From the NCBI GenBank assembly GCA_938011445.1, contig CALLUH010000061.1, positions 1-41,078 on the forward strand: a DNA stretch of 41,078 nt, read 5' to 3'. Source of the stretch: an uncultured Hyphomonadaceae bacterium (GTDB lineage: Bacteria > Pseudomonadota > Alphaproteobacteria > Caulobacterales > Hyphomonadaceae). A program made the position numbers and the translations under genes. Below the pieces are notes generated by a model. The model saw only the letters and a program-made list of their open reading frames with translations. It did no database searches and was not told the origin of the DNA. Of this stretch, positions 25,327 through 33,869 are shown in pieces; position 1 is the first letter of the stretch, and each line of letters opens with the position of its first letter.

Positions 25327-26582
25327 CGCAGACCAACGCCACCAATACAAATTACACCAAGCCCTTCCGGCCATGGCCGATCAGACTGTTCAACAGCCTG
25401 CCAAGACTGCGCTCGGACGAGGCCGTATTCAATCCAGATAATATCATCCGCTACGCACAAAAGATGACAGGCGAGACGGAATTCTCCGCCGCTCCCTTAC
25501 GCGAGCCGCTCGAAAAGCTTTGCGCCGCCATCGCAGAAGACGCGCAACTCTCCAACTTTGGCCGTGTCGTTCAAGAGACGCGGCTCAAGAACCTCCTCGT
25601 CAATCGGCTAAGACTTGACGCACTGATGCGCAAACATCCCGAAATCCTCGCCCAGCCAACGCCCGACATAATCATTATCGCAGGGCTCGCGCGCACTGGC
25701 ACCACCCTGCTCCACCGCACGCTCGCCGCTAATCCGGATGCGCGCAGCCTGCCGTCATGGGAAGCGCTTAATCCAGCGCCATTGCCCTCCGAGCCAAGCG
25801 GCAATCCCGCCAAGCGCATCAGCAAGGGAAAAAGCGCAACCGGATTTATGGGTTGGCTCGCACCGGACTTTTCCGCCGTCCATCCCGTCGGCGCGCTGGA
25901 GCCAGAGGAAGACATTCTGCTGCTCGATCTCACCATGATCTCCCAAACCGCCGAGGCCATGATGCATGTGCCAACCTATTCGGCATGGCTCGAAACCATC
26001 GACCATCGCCCCGCCTATGAATATCTGCGCGATGTGCTTAAAGTGCTTGGCTGGTTACGCCCTGCCGAACACTGGGTGCTCAAGACCCCGAACCATTCCG
26101 AACAGCTTGGCACCATCATGGATGTCTTTCCAGACGCTACCGTGATCCAGACACATCGTCACCCATCAGAGACCATGGCCTCGTGCTGCTCGCTCATGGC
26201 GCACACTCAGGCTTTGTCCTCCGATTACATTGATCCGCATGCGATCGGCCAACACTGGCTTCACAAAGTTGCCCGCATGGCCACCAAAGCCAGCGTGGCC
26301 CGAAAAGCCCATCCTGATCGACCCGTCATTGATATTCACTATGCTGATCTTATCGCAGACCCACTACAGACAATCTCGTCGATCTATACTGCTCGCCAAA
26401 CACCGCTCCCAGAGAAAAGCAGAGCCGCCATCAAGAGCGCGCTTGCCCAGCCCGGCGCCCACGCCGGCAAACGTCATGCTTACGCGCTCTCCGATTTCGG
26501 CCTCAGCCGAAGCGATATTGAAACCACATTCGCCCGCTATTGCGCCGAATACGACATCCACCCCGAAAGCCCAGCGCCATGA
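25323..26582 (+). CDS. Sulfotransferase family protein (PAPS-dependent type)
   Basis: This 419-aa protein has the two PAPS-binding motifs of the Sulfotransf_3-type family. GLARTGTTLLHR (121-132) is the 5'-phosphosulfate loop. THRHPSETMAS (277-287) is the 3'-phosphate motif with the conserved Arg279 and Ser287. No signal or membrane helix is seen, so it is probably cytoplasmic. Family members sulfate lipids, carbohydrates or small alcohols; the acceptor here is unknown. The GTG start at 25323 overlaps the stop of the DUF1214 gene by four bases, and its own stop overlaps the SDR start (ATGA). The N-terminal 110 residues before the PAPS loop are longer than usual for bacterial short forms and probably contact the acceptor. 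Confidence 0.85.
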   Translation: MTQTNATNTNYTKPFRPWPIRLFNSLPRLRSDEAVFNPDNIIRYAQKMTGETEFSAAPLREPLEKLCAAIAEDAQLSNFGRVVQETRLKNLLVNRLRLDALMRKHPEILAQPTPDIIIIAGLARTGTTLLHRTLAANPDARSLPSWEALNPAPLPSEPSGNPAKRISKGKSATGFMGWLAPDFSAVHPVGALEPEEDILLLDLTMISQTAEAMMHVPTYSAWLETIDHRPAYEYLRDVLKVLGWLRPAEHWVLKTPNHSEQLGTIMDVFPDATVIQTHRHPSETMASCCSLMAHTQALSSDYIDPHAIGQHWLHKVARMATKASVARKAHPDRPVIDIHYADLIADPLQTISSIYTARQTPLPEKSRAAIKSALAQPGAHAGKRHAYALSDFGLSRSDIETTFARYCAEYDIHPESPAP

Positions 26583-27568
26583 CAGATCGCAAACGCAAAC
26601 TCGACAATCCGCTAAGCGCAACGCTCACAGCCATTCGCGACATCCGCGACACGAGCGGCCTGATCGTGCCCTCGCCCGAGACCGAACGCCTCGACGGCAA
26701 GACATGTCTCATCACGGGGGCAAATTCCGGCCTCGGCTTTGCCATCGCCACCGAACTTGCGCGGCGCGGCGCACACCTCATCCTCGCCTGCCGCAGCGGC
26801 ATTCCCGAAACGGCAGAGCGCATCAGCACCGAGACCGGCAATATGGACATCACCATGGAACCCGTCGATCTAAGCGACTTTAACAGCATTGATGCCTTAT
26901 GCGACCGGCTCGACGCGAACAATGTCCAGCTTGACCGGCTTATCCTGAATGCCGGACTGATGGCACCAAAATCTGCGCCTTCTGCCCAAGGCTTCGAGAC
27001 CATGCTTGCGGTGCATTTCTTCGGCAATTACCGGCTCACAAAGCGTTTGATTGCTGACGGACGCATGCGCCAGAGCGATCCGGCCCAGCCGCCGCGTATC
27101 ATCATCGTCTCCTCCGAGGCCCACCGCACCGCACCTGCCATTGATCTGGCAGAGTTTGGCAAGCTCAAGCCCCATTCGGCCAGCACCGCCATGAAGCAAT
27201 ATGGCCATTCAAAGCTTGCGCTCAGCCTGCTCGCACGGCATCTCGCAAACACCCATCGCGGCGTCGGGGATAGGCCTGATATAGCGGTCTTCCACATGTG
27301 CCCGGGGCCGGTGAACTCTGCCATAGCCAAAAGCGCTCCTAAGCTTATGCAGCCCATGATCAAAGTCATGATGGGCACTTTTTTCCCGAAGCCCGAAAAA
27401 GCCGCCCACCCCGTCATCCATCTCGCCTGTTCGCCAGACCTCGACAGCATGACCGGCGACTATATGCATTTGATGCGTTTCAAAAATCCATCAGACTCTG
27501 CCATGGATGACCATGCCGCAGATGCACTGATTGCCCGCGCTGAAGACCTGATCGCACAAATCAGCTAA
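26579..27568 (+). CDS. Short-chain dehydrogenase/reductase
   Basis: This 329-aa SDR has the cofactor loop TGANSGLG (46-53), NAG at 124-126, the catalytic Ser in IVSSEAH (178-179) and YGHSK (Y208, K212). It is long for a classical SDR and resembles the retinol dehydrogenase/protochlorophyllide-reductase-like group. That suggests a hydrophobic or bulky alcohol/ketone substrate and NADP(H), with R72 after the second strand. About 38 residues precede the Rossmann fold. The ATG overlaps the sulfotransferase stop. As third gene of the coupled set it may make or remove the hydroxyl group on the molecule that the sulfotransferase uses; that role is inference. Confidence 0.87.
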   Translation: MTDRKRKLDNPLSATLTAIRDIRDTSGLIVPSPETERLDGKTCLITGANSGLGFAIATELARRGAHLILACRSGIPETAERISTETGNMDITMEPVDLSDFNSIDALCDRLDANNVQLDRLILNAGLMAPKSAPSAQGFETMLAVHFFGNYRLTKRLIADGRMRQSDPAQPPRIIIVSSEAHRTAPAIDLAEFGKLKPHSASTAMKQYGHSKLALSLLARHLANTHRGVGDRPDIAVFHMCPGPVNSAIAKSAPKLMQPMIKVMMGTFFPKPEKAAHPVIHLACSPDLDSMTGDYMHLMRFKNPSDSAMDDHAADALIARAEDLIAQIS

Positions 27569-28052
27569 GCCCCAAATCTTTGCCCGTCTCAGCCAGCCGA
27601 TTATAGGTACAATACATGTCTTCGGGCATTTTTTGCGTCATCTCATAGAGCCGCTTATAGCTCGACCTCGCAATCCGCCATTGTCCGTCCGCCTCTTTGA
27701 CATAATCATCAAAATATTCCGAAGCGCCGCTAATAATCACCCGATGATTGAGATCATAAAAAACATCGGACAGGCTCCACTGCCCGCGAGCGCTGCCTGG
27801 TCCGGTTTGCGTAATCACCGGATGGTGAACCTGATGGCTCGACGCTGCCTTTGAATGAAAAGAGGTCTCGAAGAAAGCACAGATATTGTCGCGTCCCTGA
27901 TAATCCACGGTATATATTCCGCCCTCGAAAAAGATCTCGGCGTCTTTGGTCAAACAATCTCCCATCGCCTCGATATCAGCGGTATCAAGCGCTCGGACAT
28001 AACGGTATTTTAGCTGCTTGATCTGTTCGACAAAATGGTCATCAAGTTGCAT
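27561..28052 (-). CDS. SnoaL-like/NTF2-fold protein
   Basis: This 163-aa protein has the cone-shaped NTF2 fold pattern of SnoaL-like proteins (PF13577), the group that includes small cyclases, isomerases and ring-hydroxylating dioxygenase beta-like subunits. LKYRYVRALDTADIEAMGDC at the start is the typical helix 1-2 region with the conserved Asp after Ala-Leu. The segments HQVHHPVIT and GQWSLSDVFYD form the sheet, and DGQWRIARSSYKRLYE is the closing strand. It converges on the SDR and overlaps it by 8 bases tail to tail, so it is not in that operon but may take part in the same metabolism. No catalytic role can be assigned. Confidence 0.75.
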   Translation of the reverse strand: MQLDDHFVEQIKQLKYRYVRALDTADIEAMGDCLTKDAEIFFEGGIYTVDYQGRDNICAFFETSFHSKAASSHQVHHPVITQTGPGSARGQWSLSDVFYDLNHRVIISGASEYFDDYVKEADGQWRIARSSYKRLYEMTQKMPEDMYCTYNRLAETGKDLGLS

Positions 28053-28178
28053 GAAAACGAACCCTTCGAGTCTTTCAGATAAACGGCCTGACCCAAGAAA
28101 CCCTGACCAGGACGCCGACCATCATATAGCGCATATACAGTTACCGGCAATGCAAAGCCCCTCAGCCGAAATTGTCTC

Positions 28179-28207
28179 TTGCATCACGCATGTGACTGGC
28201 TTACACG
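28179..28207 (+). promoter_or_regulatory. Possible sigma70-type promoter of tRNA-Thr
   Basis: TTGCAT (28179-28184) and TACACG (28202-28207) are spaced by 17 bases and would start transcription about five bases before the mature tRNA. The -10 element is weak. The placement is the main support. Confidence 0.35.
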
Positions 28208-28218
28208 CCTGTTTAAGT

Positions 28219-28294
28219 GCCGGTTTAGCTCAGCTGGTAGAGCATCTGATTTGTAATCAGAGGGTCGGCGGTTCGAGTCCGTCAACCGGCACCA
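28219..28294 (+). tRNA. tRNA-Thr (anticodon UGU)
   Basis: A complete 76-nt tRNA with acceptor stem GCCGGTT paired to AACCGGC, a TGT anticodon in the loop TTTGTAA on a five-pair stem (TCTGA/TCAGA), the T loop TTCGAGT, and encoded CCA. It decodes threonine ACA codons. It stands alone between the SnoaL-like gene and the DUF3617 gene. I see no integrase gene or duplicated 3' end next to it. Confidence 0.95.
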
Positions 28295-28469
28295 TCCTCG
28301 ACAATCCAAACCTGATGCAGATCGTTGTAGATACAGCGTTTTACCTGTTCAAGCCCCGCATCTGGGACTTCCGGCCAAAGGGACAAAAATGAACAATAGG
28401 TGTGAGCGGCAGCTCGATTAATGGACCAGCGGTGTCTGAAATCCACGTTTTATCCGTTTTGAAGGCCCG

Positions 28470-28877
28470 CTAGGAGCAGCTACCTATACGTTTGGCTGTG
28501 GCCTCGATGGAGGCTGGCAATGCGCCCGTACCATCAACATCAACAGTGCCTTGGGCGGCTAGGATGGCACTTTCGCCCATAACACTTATTTCTCCCCTGA
28601 CAGAAATCGCGGTTCTCCCGCGGCATTCCAGAGTGAATGCCTCGGTGTCGCTCCCGGCAAATGTGCAATCTGCTCCTAAATCTTCGCTCAGAATTTCGGC
28701 AACATTCATCTCGCTCTCCTCTGACGTGATGCAGTCTGTTGTGTCGAAGGGAATATCAATACCGGCCAGGACGCCGTTGCCTTTCATCTCCCAAAGACCG
28801 GGCTCAACAGAATAGGTCTGCGCGAAGGCCGCGCCAGCGAGGCCAAGGAAAGCGGCGGACAGAACGTGTTTACGCAT
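28470..28877 (-). CDS. DUF3617 family secreted protein
   Basis: This 135-aa protein has a signal peptide (MRKHVLSAAFLGLAGAAFA, cleavage before QT) and the DUF3617 opening pattern SVEPGLWEMKGN. Four cysteines in the mature part (in TDCITSEE, ADCTFAG, LECRGR and GSCS) fit two disulfides, as in relatives. The family's function is unknown; members are small periplasmic beta-rich proteins of proteobacteria. The ATG at 28877 has GAAAGG 7 bases upstream. It lies 73 bases downstream of the esterase gene on the same strand and could be read from the same promoter. Confidence 0.78.
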   Translation of the reverse strand: MRKHVLSAAFLGLAGAAFAQTYSVEPGLWEMKGNGVLAGIDIPFDTTDCITSEESEMNVAEILSEDLGADCTFAGSDTEAFTLECRGRTAISVRGEISVMGESAILAAQGTVDVDGTGALPASIEATAKRIGSCS

Positions 28878-28950
28878 GGAGGCACCTTTCAGATACATGC
28901 CGGATTATCGCATATGGCCGCTGAATATGGCGCAACTGGGACAGGCGCTG

Positions 28951-29664
28951 TTATTGGTCCGCCAGAGCTTCGATGACGGGGATCAGGAAGTTGGCGACAT
29001 CATCCGCCATAAGGCCAATGCCCTCTGCAGTTGGGTGAAGGCCGTCTTGCAGGAGTAGGTCTGTCCTCCCGCGCACCTTCGAGAGCAACCCGATAAAGTG
29101 CGGCACATCGAACTCGGCGGCAAGGTCCGGATAGATCTGGCCGAACGCAAGCGCGCGCGGATCGTCAATGCCGGTTGAGCGGGCTTCGACGCTGGCGAGG
29201 ACGGCTTGGGCGCCGTCTGCTTTGATTTTGGTCAGGATGGCGTGCAGGTTCTCGCGGGCCCGCTCGGGTGTGCCGCCGCCAAGATAGTCATTAGCGCCAA
29301 GCGCGACGAAGACGAGATCGGGTTGGGCCGAGGCGACGGAGAAATCATAGCGTGCAAGGCCGCCTGCGGTGGTGTCGCCGGAGACGCCGGCATTGACGAT
29401 GTTAGCGCTTAGACCAGCGCTTTCGAGCCGGGCGCTGATTTGTTCGGGCAAGGCAAACTCTGGAGCGAGACCGAAACCGGCCGTCAGGCTGTCCCCGAGG
29501 AAGACGATGACGGGGCCGTCTTTCGTGGCGGCGGCTGGTTCGGGCGCGGCTATGGCTTGCCTGATCTTCGTTTCTGCGGGTGCGGCGTCTTGCTCCTGAG
29601 CGCAACTGACCAGGCCAAAACAGAGTAACAAAGCTGCGAGCGCGGCTGAATATCTTATTCGCAT
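28951..29664 (-). CDS. tesA: TesA-type SGNH arylesterase/lysophospholipase
   Basis: This 237-aa SGNH hydrolase resembles E. coli TesA, which hydrolyses thioesters, aryl esters and lysophospholipids in the periplasm. The four blocks are visible: GDSLTAGFGL (S59), Gly in GVSGDTTAGG, Asn in ALGANDYLGG, and DGLHPTAEG with Asp and His. The signal peptide ends in LVSC (C21), so it is probably a lipoprotein, unlike the soluble E. coli form. It is divergent from the YbbA/YbbP-type ABC exporter with 50 bases between, the same arrangement as in E. coli tesA-ybbA-ybbP. Confidence 0.88.
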   Translation of the reverse strand: MRIRYSAALAALLLCFGLVSCAQEQDAAPAETKIRQAIAAPEPAAATKDGPVIVFLGDSLTAGFGLAPEFALPEQISARLESAGLSANIVNAGVSGDTTAGGLARYDFSVASAQPDLVFVALGANDYLGGGTPERARENLHAILTKIKADGAQAVLASVEARSTGIDDPRALAFGQIYPDLAAEFDVPHFIGLLSKVRGRTDLLLQDGLHPTAEGIGLMADDVANFLIPVIEALADQ

Positions 29665-29714
29665 GCTTGTGATCCTTGAATTTCCTGTAAGACACTAGGC
29701 AACATTTCCGCTGA

Positions 29715-30398
29715 ATGAAAGCGACCGCTCCTTTGACCTCGAAACTCCTTTTACGCGACATCACGCTGACCCTTCCGGCAAGTTCCGGCCCTGTCCATAT
29801 TCTGCGCGGAGTGGATTTTGACTGTGCAGCCGGCGAATCAGTGGCGATTGTCGGGCCGTCCGGCTCTGGCAAGTCTTCGCTGATCTCGGTCGGCGCGGGG
29901 CTGGAGATTGCCACAAGCGGCACCGTCGAACTGCTGGGCACGGATCTGGCGGGGAAATCGGAGAATGATCTGGCCCGGCTCAGGCGTGGGCGTGTCTCGC
30001 TGGTGTTTCAGAGCTTTCATCTGCTACCGACGATGACGGCGCTTGATAATGTCCGCGCAGCGCTGGAGATTGCAGGGCTTGACGACGCCGATGAGCGGGC
30101 GCGGGAAGCGCTCGACGCGGTGGAGCTTACCGGTCGGACCGATCATTATCCGGGGCAACTTTCGGGCGGGGAACGCCAGAGGGTTGCCGTGGCGCGGGCT
30201 TTGGCTTGCGATCCAGAGCTTGTCTTTGCGGATGAGCCAACGGGCAATCTCGACAGTTCGACGGGGGCCAGCGTGGCGGACTTGTTGTTTCGCATTGCTG
30301 GAGCACGCGGGGCGAGCCTGATCCTTGTCACTCATGACCGCGATCTGGCGGCGCGGGCAGACCGGATGGTTGAAATGCGCGACGGCAAGCTGACATGA
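29715..30398 (+). CDS. ybbA: ABC exporter ATP-binding protein (YbbA/LolD type)
   Basis: This 227-aa ATPase of the MacB/LolD/YbbA group has Walker A GPSGSGKS (47-54), the signature LSGGERQR (149-156) and Walker B LVFADEPTGNLDSS with D173-E174. The short length without extra domains is typical of type VII (mechanotransmission) systems. It works with the FtsX-like permease encoded next, whose start overlaps its stop as ATGA. Next to tesA the pair corresponds to YbbA-YbbP, thought to act on envelope lipids; the substrate is unproven. Confidence 0.9.
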   Translation: MKATAPLTSKLLLRDITLTLPASSGPVHILRGVDFDCAAGESVAIVGPSGSGKSSLISVGAGLEIATSGTVELLGTDLAGKSENDLARLRRGRVSLVFQSFHLLPTMTALDNVRAALEIAGLDDADERAREALDAVELTGRTDHYPGQLSGGERQRVAVARALACDPELVFADEPTGNLDSSTGASVADLLFRIAGARGASLILVTHDRDLAARADRMVEMRDGKLT

Positions 30399-32920
30399 AC
30401 CGGCTGTCGTGGAAGATTGCCATGCGGGAGCTGGCGGGCGGACTGTCGGGTTTCTGGATTTATATTGCCTGCATTGCCCTCGGGATTTTTGCGATTGCAG
30501 CGGCGGGGTCTGTTACGTCCGGCTTTAGCAAGGGGCTTGCTTCTGAAGCGCGAACGCTGCTGGGTGGGGACGCGCTTTTTGCGGCGTCTCAGAGGCGGGC
30601 AAGCCCTGACGAGCTGGACTGGATGCGCGCACGGGGGCGGATTTCGGAGAACATTACAATCAATGTGATGGGCCAGGCGGGCGAGACGCGCCAGCAGGTC
30701 GATGTCCGCGCTGTGGATGAGCGCCATCCGCTGATCGGCGCACCGGAGCTAAGCGGCGGGGCGGACACGCTCGGCGAGGCGCTGTCGTTTGAAAACGGGC
30801 GCTGGGGGATCGCGGCGAGCGCCTCAACGCTGGAGACGTTCGGGCTGACGGTGGGCGACGACATAATGCTTGGCTCAATCCCCGCGACCATCCGCGCGCA
30901 GCTCGACAAGGAAGCGGACGGGATCGGCACGCCGGGCACATTCGGGCCGCAAATTACGATCAGGCTCGCCGCTCTTGAAGAAGCTGGACGGCTTACCGAT
31001 GGGCAGCTTTTCCGGACGCGTTACCGGATGGTGCTCGATGATGCGGGGACGGCAGACACGCTTGAAGAACAGGCGGCGGAGGATTTGGGGCCAAACGGGC
31101 TGCGCTATCGAGGGCCGGAAGACGCGATTGACGGATTGCAAAACCTGCTCGACATGCTCAATTCGTTTTTGTCGGTTATCGGCATTGCGGCGCTGATTGC
31201 GGGCGGGGTCGGGATCGCGCAGGCGAGCTCGGCATTTCTGGAAACGCGCATGCCCTCGATTGCAGCCTTCAAGGCGCTCGGGGCGGAGGCTTCGACGCTG
31301 CGGGCGGCATATTTTATACAGCTCACAGCGCTGGCACTGGTCGGCGCGGCGATCGGCATTTTTCTGGGTGCGTCAACGCCATTTCTGATTGCGGCGATTG
31401 CGGGGGACCAGATCCCGCTGCCGAATATTTTGCGGATTTACCCTTTCCCGCTGCTGCGCGCGCTGGTGTTGGGGCTATTGTCGGCGGCAATTTTTGCGCT
31501 GCCGCCGCTTGGCCGTGCGCGGGCGACGCCGCCAGCCGCTTTGTTTCGCAGTCTTGGCACCGAGACATTGGAGAAGACGCCGAGGCCAGAGCGGATTGCA
31601 TCCATTCTGGCGGCAATTGCGTTGATTATTGTCTCAGTAATGACGAGCCAGACACCGCTTGTGACGGGCATTCTTCTGGTCGGAGCGGCCTTTGCATGGC
31701 TCATTCTGGTCTCGATGGCACATATAATCCGGCTGGTTGCCAAACGTGCGAGCGTGGGGGCGAGCGGACTGTCGCGGCTGACGCTGGCAAATCTGGGCGG
31801 TCCGGGCTCATTGGCCCCGACGATTACGCCAGCGCTCGGGCTGGGGCTGGCACTTCTGGTCTTTGTGGCGACTGTGCAGGCGAATTTGCTGCGGCAGGTC
31901 AACGAGACTGCAACCCGCAACCTGCCCGCACTTTTCTTTACGCAAATTCCGAGCGAAAGCATTGAGACGTTCGACCGGATTATCGCGGATAATGGCATCG
32001 ACATTGAAGACGCCGATGCATTCCGGCGCACCCCGCTTGTGATCGGGCGGGTGATCTCGCTCAAGGGCGAGGCGCTGGACGAAGAAAAAGTAGCGCCATC
32101 TGAGCGCTGGGTTGTCAATGGCGAGATTGGCATGCCCTATATCGGGCGGATGCCGCCGGAGGCTGATCTTGTGGAAGGCGAATGGTGGGCTGAGGATTAT
32201 CAAGGTCCGCTGCTGGTCTCCATCGAAGCGGATGCGGCGCGCGGGCTTGGGCTTGAGCTTGGCGACGAGATCGGCTTCCGGATTTTCGGGCGGAATTTGA
32301 CGGCGACGGTCGCATCTTTGCGCAATGTGGACTGGGGCGGATTTGGCGCGAACACAGCATTTATCTTGTCGCCCGGCACGCTGGAGGCGGCCAATCCACC
32401 GCATCTGGCAATTGCGCAGGCGACGCCAGAACAAGAGCCGGTCATTATCGCAGCACTGGGGGAAGCTTTACCGCAAGTCGTTGTGTTCCAGACCCGCGAG
32501 ACGCTGGCGACAGCGGGCCGCCTTCTGGGCAATATCACCATTGCTGTCAATGCGGCGGCGGGAATTGTTATGCTGGCGGGGCTATTGGTGCTGGTTGGCG
32601 CTTTTGCAGCCATGGCGAGGCAACGCCGGACGGAGGCAGCATTGTTAAAGACATTTGGCGCAAGCCGCGGCGGCATTTTACGGCTTTATGCGGGTGAGTT
32701 TGCGCTTTCGGGGGCTGTGGCGACTTTGGCTGGCAGTTTGATGGGGGTTTCAGCGGCGGCCTTGATTGTGCGGCTGGTGTTTGAGGCAGAATGGGGCATG
32801 CCGTGGGGCACGGTCGGGCTGGTTGCCGGATGTGCTATCGGGGCCGCTGCGCTCGGCGGAGTGATTGTCGGCATGGCGACGCTGGCCCATCCACCCGCAC
32901 GCATTCTGCGCTCCGTTTGA
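30395..32920 (+). CDS. ybbP: FtsX-like permease of ABC exporter (YbbP type)
   Basis: This 841-aa permease carries two FtsX-type halves. There is one helix near 17-40, a periplasmic domain, three helices at about 255-375 with two more at about 405-440, then a second periplasmic domain, and three helices near 715-830. The layout of about ten helices is that of YbbP, larger than the four-helix MacB or LolC/E. MEMO-like segments (FLETRMPSIAAFKALGA, RQRRTEAALLKTFGASRG) are the coupling helices that touch the ATPase. It is translationally coupled to the ATPase gene. Base composition is locally G-rich on this strand. Confidence 0.88.
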   Translation: MNRLSWKIAMRELAGGLSGFWIYIACIALGIFAIAAAGSVTSGFSKGLASEARTLLGGDALFAASQRRASPDELDWMRARGRISENITINVMGQAGETRQQVDVRAVDERHPLIGAPELSGGADTLGEALSFENGRWGIAASASTLETFGLTVGDDIMLGSIPATIRAQLDKEADGIGTPGTFGPQITIRLAALEEAGRLTDGQLFRTRYRMVLDDAGTADTLEEQAAEDLGPNGLRYRGPEDAIDGLQNLLDMLNSFLSVIGIAALIAGGVGIAQASSAFLETRMPSIAAFKALGAEASTLRAAYFIQLTALALVGAAIGIFLGASTPFLIAAIAGDQIPLPNILRIYPFPLLRALVLGLLSAAIFALPPLGRARATPPAALFRSLGTETLEKTPRPERIASILAAIALIIVSVMTSQTPLVTGILLVGAAFAWLILVSMAHIIRLVAKRASVGASGLSRLTLANLGGPGSLAPTITPALGLGLALLVFVATVQANLLRQVNETATRNLPALFFTQIPSESIETFDRIIADNGIDIEDADAFRRTPLVIGRVISLKGEALDEEKVAPSERWVVNGEIGMPYIGRMPPEADLVEGEWWAEDYQGPLLVSIEADAARGLGLELGDEIGFRIFGRNLTATVASLRNVDWGGFGANTAFILSPGTLEAANPPHLAIAQATPEQEPVIIAALGEALPQVVVFQTRETLATAGRLLGNITIAVNAAAGIVMLAGLLVLVGAFAAMARQRRTEAALLKTFGASRGGILRLYAGEFALSGAVATLAGSLMGVSAAALIVRLVFEAEWGMPWGTVGLVAGCAIGAAALGGVIVGMATLAHPPARILRSV

Positions 32921-33049
32921 ACAGCGCTCTTTGCACAGAAGGCACACCGAGACTTTGCACATCTCACCACATCGTCTAAAGGAAGCCCTGCTCCCCCCTC
33001 AGAGCGATAAATCACAACAAATGCCAGCTAGACGAACTGGACCACCTCA

Positions 33050-33781
33050 TTGAGCTTGCCCCTTGAATTTTCCGTTATTATTCCCGTTTGTAATGAAGCT
33101 GGTAGCATTGGCGGGCTAATCCGCGAGACGGCTGCGGCTCTTGAGGGACGCGCTCATGAAATTATCATTGTCGATGATGGTTCAACGGACAGTACACACG
33201 CCGAGCTGATAAGCCTAAAGCGTGAAATCGCACAATTGCGGATTATTATTCATGGCGAAAATGCTGGCCAGTCGCGGGCCATTCGCACGGGAGCCGAGGC
33301 CGCGCGAGGCTTGGTTATCGGCACGCTGGACGGGGATGGACAAAATGATCCGACGGATTTGCCTGAACTTTACCGGCGATTAACTGGTGCCCATGCGCAT
33401 GACCGGCTTGCGCTCGTGATCGGGCATCGGACAAACCGCAAAGATACGCTGTGGAAGAAGTTCGGCTCCATGATTGCCAATCGCTTGCGCCAGTTCATGC
33501 TTAGAGATGATTGCCCTGACAGCGCTTGCGGCATCAAAGTCATACCCCGTGACGTGTTCCTCTCATTGCCCTATTTCGACCATATGCATCGCTATATGCC
33601 TGCGCTTGTTCGTGCTGAAGGGCTTGACTATGCACTCTGCCCGGTCCGGCATCGCAAAAGGGCAACCGGCAGATCGAAATATGACAATCTTGGCCGAGCC
33701 TGGGCTGGCCTGAGAGACATGCGCGGCGTTTTATGGCTCGCGCAGAGGCGGCGTAATCCAAACAGCGCACGCGAAGTGTAA
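33050..33781 (+). CDS. Family 2 glycosyltransferase (DPM1-like)
   Basis: This 243-aa GT-A enzyme has the family 2 pattern: SVIIPVCNEAGSI at 8-20, VDDGSTDST with D42-D43 for nucleotide-sugar binding, and LDGDGQNDP (D94, D96) for the metal site. RTNRKDTLWKKFGS and CGIKVIPRDVF follow, as in polyprenyl-phosphate mannosyl/glucosyl transferases. Unlike ArnC-type enzymes it has no C-terminal membrane helices, so it is probably a peripheral protein at the inner membrane. It may link a sugar to a lipid carrier; donor and acceptor are unknown. No ATG lies near the domain start, and the TTG at 33050 (or 33056) is the best available start with a poor ribosome site. Confidence 0.82.
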   Translation: MSLPLEFSVIIPVCNEAGSIGGLIRETAAALEGRAHEIIIVDDGSTDSTHAELISLKREIAQLRIIIHGENAGQSRAIRTGAEAARGLVIGTLDGDGQNDPTDLPELYRRLTGAHAHDRLALVIGHRTNRKDTLWKKFGSMIANRLRQFMLRDDCPDSACGIKVIPRDVFLSLPYFDHMHRYMPALVRAEGLDYALCPVRHRKRATGRSKYDNLGRAWAGLRDMRGVLWLAQRRRNPNSAREV

Positions 33782-33869
33782 AATGCGGCACCCTCGAAAG
33801 TATTTTAGGTCGCACAGAGGTAAAAGCACTGCTATAAGGCAATAAAAGAGGTGCCGGAGGGCAAAGGAG

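Noticed and set aside
24226-25374. A 382-codon open frame antisense to the DUF1214 gene
   Set aside because: It mirrors the DUF1214 gene, has no recognisable domain and arises from high GC with few antisense stops; the sense product has clear family motifs.
1-28294. Integrated element between the two tRNA genes
   Set aside because: There is no integrase, no repeated tRNA 3' end and no shift to phage- or plasmid-like genes; the contents are ordinary chromosomal genes.
32921-33049. Terminator from CGCTCT (32925) and AGAGCG (33001) after the ABC permease
   Set aside because: The arms are six bases long and about 70 bases apart without a T-run, which is likely by chance. I see nothing else in this gap.
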